Assembly: GCA_964439135.1 (NCBI GenBank)
Contig: CAYTNN010000270.1
Coordinates: forward strand, 1 to 5,196
DNA length: 5,196 nucleotides
DNA from: JAFGPJ01 sp964439135
GTDB taxonomy: Bacteria; Planctomycetota; Phycisphaerae; Sedimentisphaerales; Anaerobacaceae
Direction: 5' to 3'
The position numbers and the translations under genes were made by a program. Under the pieces are notes generated by a model that saw only the letters and a list, made by a program, of their open reading frames with translations, was not told the origin of the DNA and did not search any database. This document shows, one piece after another, positions 1-5,196 of the stretch; positions within the stretch are counted from its first letter, which is position 1, and each line of letters opens with the position of its first letter.

Positions 1-1296
1 GTCGGCTACGCCGACATCGGTGTCTTCGGGGCCAAAGGATACGAGACGCCCAACCTTGACCGAATGGCGGCAGAGGGTGTGAAGTTTACGGATTTTTACG
101 CCGCTGCCTCGTCGTGCACGCCATCGCGGGCGGCGTTGATGACCGGCTGCTATCCGCAGCGTGTCAGCCTGCCGAACGTGATCGGCCCGAACGCTAAAAT
201 CGGCCTCAGCGACCAGGAGCAAACCATCGCCGAAACTCTCAAGCCGCTCGGCTACGCAACCGCCTGTTACGGCAAATGGCACCTGGGCCATCATCCCGAA
301 TTTTTGCCGACCCGGCACGGATTCGACGAATACTTCGGCCTGCCATACTCGAACGACATGTGGCCTAACCACCCGACCAATAAGAGCTTCCCCGACCTGC
401 CGCTTATCGAGGGCGAGAGAATCCTCGAATACAATCCCGACCAGACGCAGCTTACTACCTGGTACACCGAGCGTGCCGTCAGGTTCATCGAGAAGAATAA
501 GGGCCAGCCATTCTTCCTGTACCTGCCTCATTCGATGGCGCACGTTCCATTGTTCGTATCCGACAAATTCAAGGGCAAATCCAAGCGGGGTTTGTATGGC
601 GACGTCATGATGGAAATCGACTGGTCTGTCGGGCAGATCCTTTCGACGCTGAAGCGATTGGATATCGACGAAAAGACATTGGTTATATTCTGTTCGGACA
701 ACGGGCCGTGGCTGAGCTATGGCGAGCACGCCGGCCTGGCCAACCCGCTGCGTGAGGGAAAAGGCACAAGCTTCGACGGCGGCCACAGGGAACCGACTGT
801 TATGCGCATGCCCGGCAGAATTCCCGCCGGCACCGTTTGCAACGAACCCGCTTCGACGATGGATATTCTGCCGACTATCGCAAATCTGACCGGGGCGATA
901 CTGCCCGCTCACCGAATTGACGGCAAAGACATCTGGCCGTTGATATCGGGTGTGCCCGGCGCTAAATCGCCGCACGAAGCATTTTTCTATTACCGCGGCT
1001 TTGCGCTGGAGGCGGTTCGCAGCGGAAAATGGAAACTGCACCTGCCGCATTCTTACCGTACACTTGCCGGACGACAAGGCGGAACGGGCGGCCAGCCGGC
1101 CAAATACGAGCAGGGTAAAATCGGCCCGGCGTTATTTAACCTGGCCGGCGATATAGGCGAGCAGCACGATGTTTCTGCCCGGCATCCGAAAGTGGTCGAG
1201 CGGCTCATGGCTTTGGCGGATGAGATGCGGCAGGACCTGGGCGATTCGGCTCAGAAAATGACAGGGCAAAACAGAAGGCCGCCGGGCCACGTATAA
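1..1296 (+). CDS. Type I sulfatase, arylsulfatase A-like (5' end cut by window edge)
   Basis: This gene likely encodes a hydrolase of sulfate esters, typically of sulfated polysaccharides or related compounds. It is open from base 1 with 431 codons visible. The first residues, VGYADIG, match the family's DDxGYxDxG, so the two Asp metal ligands and any signal peptide lie just off the left edge. Visible active-site elements, in window codons and compared with human ARSA, are CTPSR at 39-43 (Cys39 is the formylglycine precursor), GKWHLG at 91-96 (Lys92, His94), His181 in AHVPL, Asp233-Asn234 in SDNGP, and Lys254 in REGKG. GGHREP follows where GGVREP is usual. The C-terminal subdomain ends normally with NRRPPG and a TAA stop. 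Because the nucleophile is the Cys type, a formylglycine-generating enzyme or anSME must be encoded elsewhere. An ATG at 64 is internal, not the start. The family is certain; the substrate cannot be read from the sequence. No convincing terminator follows. Confidence 0.95.
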   Translation, partial: VGYADIGVFGAKGYETPNLDRMAAEGVKFTDFYAAASSCTPSRAALMTGCYPQRVSLPNVIGPNAKIGLSDQEQTIAETLKPLGYATACYGKWHLGHHPEFLPTRHGFDEYFGLPYSNDMWPNHPTNKSFPDLPLIEGERILEYNPDQTQLTTWYTERAVRFIEKNKGQPFFLYLPHSMAHVPLFVSDKFKGKSKRGLYGDVMMEIDWSVGQILSTLKRLDIDEKTLVIFCSDNGPWLSYGEHAGLANPLREGKGTSFDGGHREPTVMRMPGRIPAGTVCNEPASTMDILPTIANLTGAILPAHRIDGKDIWPLISGVPGAKSPHEAFFYYRGFALEAVRSGKWKLHLPHSYRTLAGRQGGTGGQPAKYEQGKIGPALFNLAGDIGEQHDVSARHPKVVERLMALADEMRQDLGDSAQKMTGQNRRPPGHV

Positions 1297-1401
1297 TCGG
1301 CATCGGCACAACCTGTACATGCGATTCCGGCCTGAAAACAAGGCAACCAACTGAAGCGGGTAAAATTCTCAAGAAAATCTGCGAAATTTGACGAAATATA
1401 C

Positions 1402-1431
1402 TTGATAGAGAAAACTTATTTGTGCTACAAT
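1402..1431 (+). promoter_or_regulatory. Predicted sigma70-type promoter with extended -10
   Basis: The -35 box TTGATA (1402-1407) matches five of six consensus bases. After an 18-base spacer comes the -10 box TACAAT (1426-1431), also five of six, preceded by TG at 1423-1424 in the extended -10 position. The predicted start is near 1438, just before the first repeat unit at 1446. It would give gene 2 an untranslated leader of roughly 440 bases, or drive a separate small RNA. The motif CGAAAT occurs twice exactly 10 bases apart (1382-1387 and 1392-1397), just upstream of the -35. No experimental start is known. Confidence 0.5.
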
Positions 1432-1445
1432 CGTATATAGATACA

Positions 1446-1620
1446 GGCAGGCTTGAATTTATTATATTTTGAGTCGTTATCATAATCATATTTGTTTGTT
1501 TTATCATATCCTAAACCCGCCTGCCAAAACGAAGGTTCTTTTTCAGTTTGGCTTAAACCCTTTGAGTCGAGGACAGTTTTGCGCACAAGATTTGCGCCCT
1601 TATGGAAGACAAAACAAATA
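1446..1620 (+). repeat. Tandem intergenic unit, copy 1
   Basis: This is the first of two head-to-tail units. Its leading module (1446-1525, 80 bases) starts with GGCAGGC and ends with the exact reverse complement GCCTGCC (1519-1525), enclosing an AT-rich centre with TTATCAT at 1477 and 1501. Behind it, at offsets also occupied in copy 2, lie a GGTTCTT word (1534), CTTAA (1552), GAGTCG (1564) and TTGCGC (1579). A small local inverted repeat, GCGCA/TGCGC (1581-1585 and 1593-1597), is also present. Its function is unknown to me. It begins about eight bases after the predicted transcription start, so it may be a transcribed, structured element. Confidence 0.75.
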
Positions 1621-1780
1621 GGCAGGTTTGAAAATCTTATCATAATTTAAGTTGTTATCATTTTCGTTTTTGTTTCATATCTTCGACCTGCCTGCCGGAT
1701 GTTCGGCTTGGATTCTTATCACACAATCAGCCTTAAGGGCGACTCGGCCCGATTGCGCGGAGCTTCCCGGCGAATCCGGC
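1621..1780 (+). repeat. Tandem intergenic unit, copy 2 (right boundary uncertain)
   Basis: The leading module (1621-1696) aligns with 1446-1525 over its whole length: GGCAGG(C/T)TTGAA at the start, GTTATCAT in the middle (1476 and 1654), TTTGTTT, CATATC, and GCCTGCC at the end. Here GGCAGGT (1621-1627) pairs with ACCTGCC (1686-1692), and GAA (1630-1632) can pair with TTC (1682-1684). Further collinear words follow: GGATTCTT (1710), CTTAA (1732), GACTCG (1741) and TTGCGC (1753), at offsets within about five bases of copy 1. GCCGGAT (1694-1700) and ATCCGGC (1774-1780) form an additional inverted pair. The extent beyond 1758 is unclear. Confidence 0.7.
1705..1732 (+). other. Imperfect hairpin in leader region
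   Basis: GGCT (1705-1708) pairs with AGCC (1729-1732), and GATT (1711-1714) with AATC (1725-1728), giving eight pairs with a two-base bulge and a ten-base loop. A second short hairpin, GGGC/GCCC (1737-1740 and 1747-1750), follows. Neither is followed by a T run, so they do not look like terminators. They may be part of a folded leader RNA. Confidence 0.35.
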
Positions 1781-1813
1781 TTTACGAGTTTGTTTGAGCC
1801 GACCGTTTTAAGC
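1781..1813 (+). repeat. Left copy of imperfect direct repeat flanking gene 2
   Basis: This segment has the order TTTA, GAGTTT (1786), CCGACCGTTTT (1799-1809), AAGC. The same order recurs downstream of gene 2 at 5113-5146. The 11-base core is identical; the rest differs by short insertions and substitutions. Confidence 0.45.
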
Positions 1814-1861
1814 TAACAATTGGTGCTAAGCGCGATGTGTTATTTGTAGCATGGACTTTAT

Positions 1862-1867
1862 GAGGAG
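1862..1867 (+). promoter_or_regulatory. Shine-Dalgarno site of gene 2
   Basis: GAGGAG lies eight bases before the ATG at 1876. This spacing is near ideal and fixes the start there rather than at the next in-frame ATG at 1885, which would be 17 bases away. Confidence 0.85.
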
Positions 1868-1875
1868 TATAGGAA

Positions 1876-4800
1876 ATGCGAAGAATGACTGTTGATGAGA
1901 TAGTTAGCGGGGACATAGTTGACAGCGAAACTCTGATGCCCGTAATAAACCACATTCCGGCGGATGGTTTCTTATCGAATAGTGGCGCACCAGCTATCTC
2001 CAGACAAACAAGCATCAACTGGCTGATGCTGATATATTTTGCTTCCGGCGCATGTTCTCTGATAGATGAGGTAGTATGGGTACGGCTTTTGAAGCTGACG
2101 CTCGGTAACACGGTTTATGCATCGAGCATTGTTGTGTCGACTTTTATGGGAGGACTGGCGCTGGGTGCTTTTATCATGGGTCGATATTCAGACCGTGTTA
2201 TAAGACGGCTGCGGTTGTATGCTTTACTGGAAGCCATCATTACAATATCGGTTATATCTTTGCCATGGGTACTGAGAATAGCAGATAAGTTCTACGTATG
2301 GTTCTATCGTGTATATGATCCAACGCATAGAGAGCTGCTGATAGTCCAGGTAATCATATCCGGGCTGATCCTGATTGTGCCATCGATGCTCATGGGCAGT
2401 ACATTGCCGCTTCTGGGCAGGTATGTCACCTCGCTTGAAAAGGAAACGGGCCGTTTGGTGGGCAGACTTTATGCATTTAATACTCTTGGGGCGGCTGTAG
2501 GCTGCTTCCTGGCTGGATTTGTTCTGATTCGGGCTTTCGGAGTCATGAGTACATTGTACGCTGCGGCTGTTCTCAATCTTCTTGTGGCATTCAGCGGATG
2601 GTTCTTGTCCAGACTTTCCGGATTCGAAGTTAAAGAACAGGACAAAGAAGCTCGAGTCAATAGCGTGGAAGTTGTCGCGACGAAGGTAGCCGATGGCAGG
2701 ATGTTAGTCTTAGTTTTCGCTTTTTTCCTTAGTGGTGCAATAAGTATAGGCTATGAACTACTATGGATGCGCAGTGTCGTGCATCTATTTAGCGGATATA
2801 CTTACGTATTCTCATCTGTGCTTACAGTTTATCTGCTGGGCAACGTAATCGGAGCAGGCATAGGCAGCGGACTGGCTAAAACATTGAAGTGCCCTGCTGC
2901 AGGATTTGCAGTAACACTTTCTTTATTGGGATTGTGCGGCATCTTTTATCTGCCGGTTCTGATACTCTGGACGTCGAAGCTTCTGCCGGGTATTGGTCGA
3001 GAAGTTGAACTGACTCACAGGCTTATACCGTTTTCGACCTATATGATTAAGCCACTCGTGTACAGTATTTTTTTATTCCTGATACCTGCCATTATTATGG
3101 GGGCAGGTTTCCCCATAGCCCTGCAGGCCTGGGCCAATCGTGTGCATAACGTTGGTTGGTCCACAGGGACGGCCTACGGGACGAATACTATAGGGGCTGT
3201 TATAGGCGGGATTGTGACCGGTTTTATTCTTATACCACTTCTGGGGACACAGCTTTCAATGTCAATTCTTGGTTTGGCAGGAATTTGGATAGCCGGATTT
3301 ATGTGGCTCTTATTTGCTCGCAGCTCTAAGACTGCATTACGGTTTGGTTTTCTGGCAACTGCCGGCCTGTTGACGGTGATCGCTCTGAAAATGCCGTCTG
3401 ATTTGTTCGATGCTGTGGTGAAAAGCAATCCGATGCTCCCAAAGCAACTCGAGCTTTTAGCTGTTGAAGAGGGTGTTTCAACGACGGTGTCCCTGTACAG
3501 AGACCCGCAGGAAGACACTTTGTATCTTTATACATCGGGCCAGAGAGTAGCAGGCGATACATATTTTTGGCGCAGCGATCAGAAGATGCTGGGACACTTT
3601 GGGATTTTGTTAAACAGTAGAGCAAAAAAGGTGTTGTCCGTTGGATTTGGCTCAGGCGAGAGCACGGCCTGTATGGCTTTTCATGAGCTTGATAGGGCTG
3701 TTTGTGTTGAGATTGCTCCGGAGGTAGTGAATCTTTCTTTAAGATTTTTCGGACATATAAATCTTGGTGACAAGCTGAACGACGAAATAGATATGATTTA
3801 TATGGATGCGAAAAATTATATCCACCTGACGGACGACAAATACGATGCGATCGTCAATGACTCCATCCATCCCAAGCATTTTGCAGAAAACTCGTCCCTT
3901 TATGCTAAAGAGTATTTTGAAGATGCCAAAAAGCGCCTTAATAAGAACGGGTTGTTTATTTCCTGGATACCCACACACAACGTGGAGCCAATCTCTGTCT
4001 TGAACAGCATAGTAGGAACGATGATGGAGGTTTTTCCGCACGTTACGATATGGTATATGACTCCCGACCCAGCTCAATACTTTCTCGTGGTGGGCTCGGA
4101 GCAGTGGCAGTATTTTTCGCCGAAGCACATGGACACCGAGTTGTTGAAAGATAACGTGAGCAACAGTCTTTCCGAAATAAACATAAACAACAGCAAGGAC
4201 ATTATGAGCTGCTACATTGGTGATGAAAATGACCTTAGGCGTGTCATCAAGTCTTTTTCCATAAATAGTGACTTTAGACCCTTCATCGAATTTACTACGG
4301 CCAACCGGCCGGCCGGCGACTCTGTGTTCGGGAAATTTATTTCCAGCGTAAGAAACAACTCTGTTTACGAACATATTGACTGGAAAGGATTCAGTGAAGA
4401 GGAGAAGACAAAGTGGCTTTCAAACTACGAGCGAGTACATAACGCCTCAAGCTACTTATTGATGTCAAACAGTACCAGAAACTTCCTGGACAAATTGAAG
4501 TACTGCATGGAAGGATTGGTTGTTTTGCCGGAGAATCCGGCACTTCTTGACGTGAGAAAAAGGACCGAGAGAGAGATGTATTACTCTTACTCGAAATTTC
4601 TGCTATCCGGCAGAAAAGAGGCGGCTCTTCTGCAGGCTGAAAATATCCTGAAGATTCACCCCAAATCGTCTGTGTCCTGGATGATTAAGTCGCGCTGTAT
4701 GCAGGCGATGGGTAATACTCAGAAAGGGATTGAAGCGGCGGAAATAGCTGTGAGTTTGGAGCCTGATAACGCCGACACGCACTTCCTCCTTGGCTCTGTT

Positions 4801-5073
4801 ATGTTCAGTGCCGGGCAGTTGGAAGACGCCATTGCAGAATACAGAGAAGCATTGCAGCTTTCTGAAGAGCACCGGAAGTATGCCATATATAGTCAAACCA
4901 GCATGACGGATGCTTTGTCACAAGCCGGTGCTGCTTCCGGGAAGCACGAGACAATTGAAGCTGCCTCGGATGAGAAATTTGAATCAATACTGTCAGGCAG
5001 ACTGAAAGAAACGACTGAAGACAACTCGCAAAGTAAGGTTTTATTAGAAGTCGCGGGCAGTCTTGTGGAGTGA
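1876..5073 (+). CDS. Fused membrane transporter-like / spermidine-synthase-like / TPR protein
   Basis: This is a complete 1065-aa protein. Residues 1-46 are a polar N-terminus. About 12-13 membrane segments span 47-505 in two related halves: FASGACSLIDEVVWVR (55-70) matches FLSGAISIGYELLWMR (284-299), and VPSMLMGSTLPL (168-179) matches IPAIIMGAGFPI (403-414). Residues 525-740 form a spermidine-synthase-like Rossmann domain with SGQ (554-556), the nucleotide loop GFGSG (590-594), acidic Glu612, DAKNY (644-648) and NDSIHP (661-666). The segment SDFRPFIEF (798-806) matches a family signature. TPR-like helices follow (about 857-999; PKS, PDN and SEE recur at about 34-residue spacing) before a polar tail. 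Known synthases use DSxDP; here the second Asp is His665, so aminopropyl transfer is doubtful. No speD or other polyamine gene is adjacent. The substrate and any transport activity are unknown. Architecture is certain, function is not. Confidence 0.9.
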   Translation: MRRMTVDEIVSGDIVDSETLMPVINHIPADGFLSNSGAPAISRQTSINWLMLIYFASGACSLIDEVVWVRLLKLTLGNTVYASSIVVSTFMGGLALGAFIMGRYSDRVIRRLRLYALLEAIITISVISLPWVLRIADKFYVWFYRVYDPTHRELLIVQVIISGLILIVPSMLMGSTLPLLGRYVTSLEKETGRLVGRLYAFNTLGAAVGCFLAGFVLIRAFGVMSTLYAAAVLNLLVAFSGWFLSRLSGFEVKEQDKEARVNSVEVVATKVADGRMLVLVFAFFLSGAISIGYELLWMRSVVHLFSGYTYVFSSVLTVYLLGNVIGAGIGSGLAKTLKCPAAGFAVTLSLLGLCGIFYLPVLILWTSKLLPGIGREVELTHRLIPFSTYMIKPLVYSIFLFLIPAIIMGAGFPIALQAWANRVHNVGWSTGTAYGTNTIGAVIGGIVTGFILIPLLGTQLSMSILGLAGIWIAGFMWLLFARSSKTALRFGFLATAGLLTVIALKMPSDLFDAVVKSNPMLPKQLELLAVEEGVSTTVSLYRDPQEDTLYLYTSGQRVAGDTYFWRSDQKMLGHFGILLNSRAKKVLSVGFGSGESTACMAFHELDRAVCVEIAPEVVNLSLRFFGHINLGDKLNDEIDMIYMDAKNYIHLTDDKYDAIVNDSIHPKHFAENSSLYAKEYFEDAKKRLNKNGLFISWIPTHNVEPISVLNSIVGTMMEVFPHVTIWYMTPDPAQYFLVVGSEQWQYFSPKHMDTELLKDNVSNSLSEININNSKDIMSCYIGDENDLRRVIKSFSINSDFRPFIEFTTANRPAGDSVFGKFISSVRNNSVYEHIDWKGFSEEEKTKWLSNYERVHNASSYLLMSNSTRNFLDKLKYCMEGLVVLPENPALLDVRKRTEREMYYSYSKFLLSGRKEAALLQAENILKIHPKSSVSWMIKSRCMQAMGNTQKGIEAAEIAVSLEPDNADTHFLLGSVMFSAGQLEDAIAEYREALQLSEEHRKYAIYSQTSMTDALSQAGAASGKHETIEAASDEKFESILSGRLKETTEDNSQSKVLLEVAGSLVE

Positions 5074-5112
5074 AACAAGAAGTGATTTGACGAACCATAT
5101 AAAAAAATCGTT

Positions 5113-5146
5113 TTTATGAATGAGTTTTTACCGACCGTTTTTGAGC
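5113..5146 (+). repeat. Right copy of imperfect direct repeat flanking gene 2
   Basis: This segment has TTTA, GAGTTT (5122), CCGACCGTTTT (5131-5141) and GAGC, matching 1781-1813. Just upstream, ATTTGACGAA (5085-5094) also matches 1386-1395, and in both places ATATA follows. GCTAAG at 5171 echoes 1825. The 3' flank therefore resembles a shortened version of the region upstream of gene 2. Confidence 0.45.
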
Positions 5147-5156
5147 GGAAAAAACG
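5136..5156. repeat. Seven-base inverted repeat downstream of gene 2
   Basis: CGTTTTT (5136-5142) and AAAAACG (5150-5156) are perfect inverted arms around a seven-base spacer. The stem is AT-dominated and lacks a following T run on either strand. It could be a weak RNA hairpin or a protein binding site ahead of the next gene. It overlaps the right flanking repeat. Confidence 0.35.
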
Positions 5157-5196
5157 AAACATGGAGATTCGCTAAGAAACGGCGTTTAACGCTATA

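Larger units (their letters stand above)
1297..1875. other. 579-base intergenic region with promoter and tandem repeat units
   Basis: No credible protein gene lies here; the frames on both strands are short, unsupported by ribosome sites and resemble no family I know. In order it holds an unremarkable stretch after the sulfatase stop (1297-1380), a promoter (1402-1431), two related units of about 175 bases starting at 1446 and 1621, a GC-richer part with short hairpins (1694-1780), a segment repeated downstream of gene 2 (1781-1813), and the ribosome binding site of gene 2. Composition is mosaic: bases 1621-1680 have 15 G+C in 60, whereas the unit edges and 1730-1780 are GC-rich. Confidence 0.85.

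Noticed and set aside
1446..1696. Modules as MITEs or insertion sequence remnants because of inverted ends
   Set aside because: I see no target-site duplications next to either module and no transposase. Similarity also extends beyond the inverted ends into the rest of the unit.
1446..1780. CRISPR-like repeat array
   Set aside because: There are only two copies, which are diverged and about 175 bases apart, with no uniform short repeats and no cas genes.
1851..1895. Short frame (14 codons) overlapping the start of gene 2, a possible upstream peptide
   Set aside because: It has no ribosome binding site, and the GAGGAG site serves the ATG at 1876. It is too short to support.
3739..4374. Long antisense open frame (211 codons) within gene 2
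   Set aside because: It lies wholly opposite a well-supported domain of gene 2 (the synthase-like region) and resembles no known family. It is a shadow of the sense codon pattern.
5099..5117. ATAAAAA/TTTTTAT inverted repeat as intrinsic terminator of gene 2
   Set aside because: The stem contains only A-T pairs with no GC core, so it would be unstable. At most it is a weak signal.
5087..5117. Promoter for a downstream gene (TTGACG at 5087 with TTTTAT at 5112)
   Set aside because: The 19-base spacing is long and the -10 is poor. No downstream gene start is visible in the window to support it.
5182..5192. Small palindrome GCGTT-T-AACGC near the right edge as an operator
   Set aside because: The arms are only five bases, and the window ends before any context that could support a regulatory role.

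Overview
The window holds two plus-strand protein genes separated by a 579-base intergenic region that contains clear repeat structure. Gene 1 (1-1296) is the 3' part of a type I sulfatase of the arylsulfatase A kind. The left edge of the window cuts it just after the N-terminal metal-binding Asp pair. Gene 2 (1876-5073, 1065 aa) is complete. It encodes a polytopic membrane protein fused to a spermidine-synthase-like Rossmann domain and C-terminal TPR repeats, the arrangement usually annotated 'fused MFS/spermidine synthase'.

The organism is probably a Planctomycetota member (Phycisphaerae-like) or another PVC-group bacterium. Arylsulfatase A type enzymes and membrane-fused spermidine-synthase/TPR proteins are common there, and the base composition is moderate. 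This is inference from gene content only; no rRNA or other phylogenetic marker is present.

The intergenic region (1297-1875) is the most unusual part. A good sigma70-type promoter (1402-1431, TTGATA / 18 / TGcTACAAT) should start transcription near 1438. Just after it come two diverged, head-to-tail units of about 175 bases (1446-1620 and from 1621). Each opens with a 76-80 base AT-rich module bounded by GGCAGG(C/T) and (G/A)CCTGCC inverted ends, and further short matches lie at nearly equal offsets downstream. Gene 2 begins about 100 bases after the second unit with a strong Shine-Dalgarno. The units may be a duplicated structured 5' leader, a pair of small RNAs, or a dispersed intergenic repeat.

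The 3' flank of gene 2 (5074-5196) repeats several short words of the upstream region in the same order. The gene is therefore bracketed by imperfect direct repeats, or the next gene has a related upstream region.

Nothing in the sequence ties the two genes functionally. The long gap, the separate promoter and the different base composition suggest separate transcription. There is no CRISPR array, tRNA, rRNA or transposase gene in the window. The synthase-like domain keeps the SAM-type nucleotide fold but has an altered catalytic motif, so polyamine synthesis should not be assumed.
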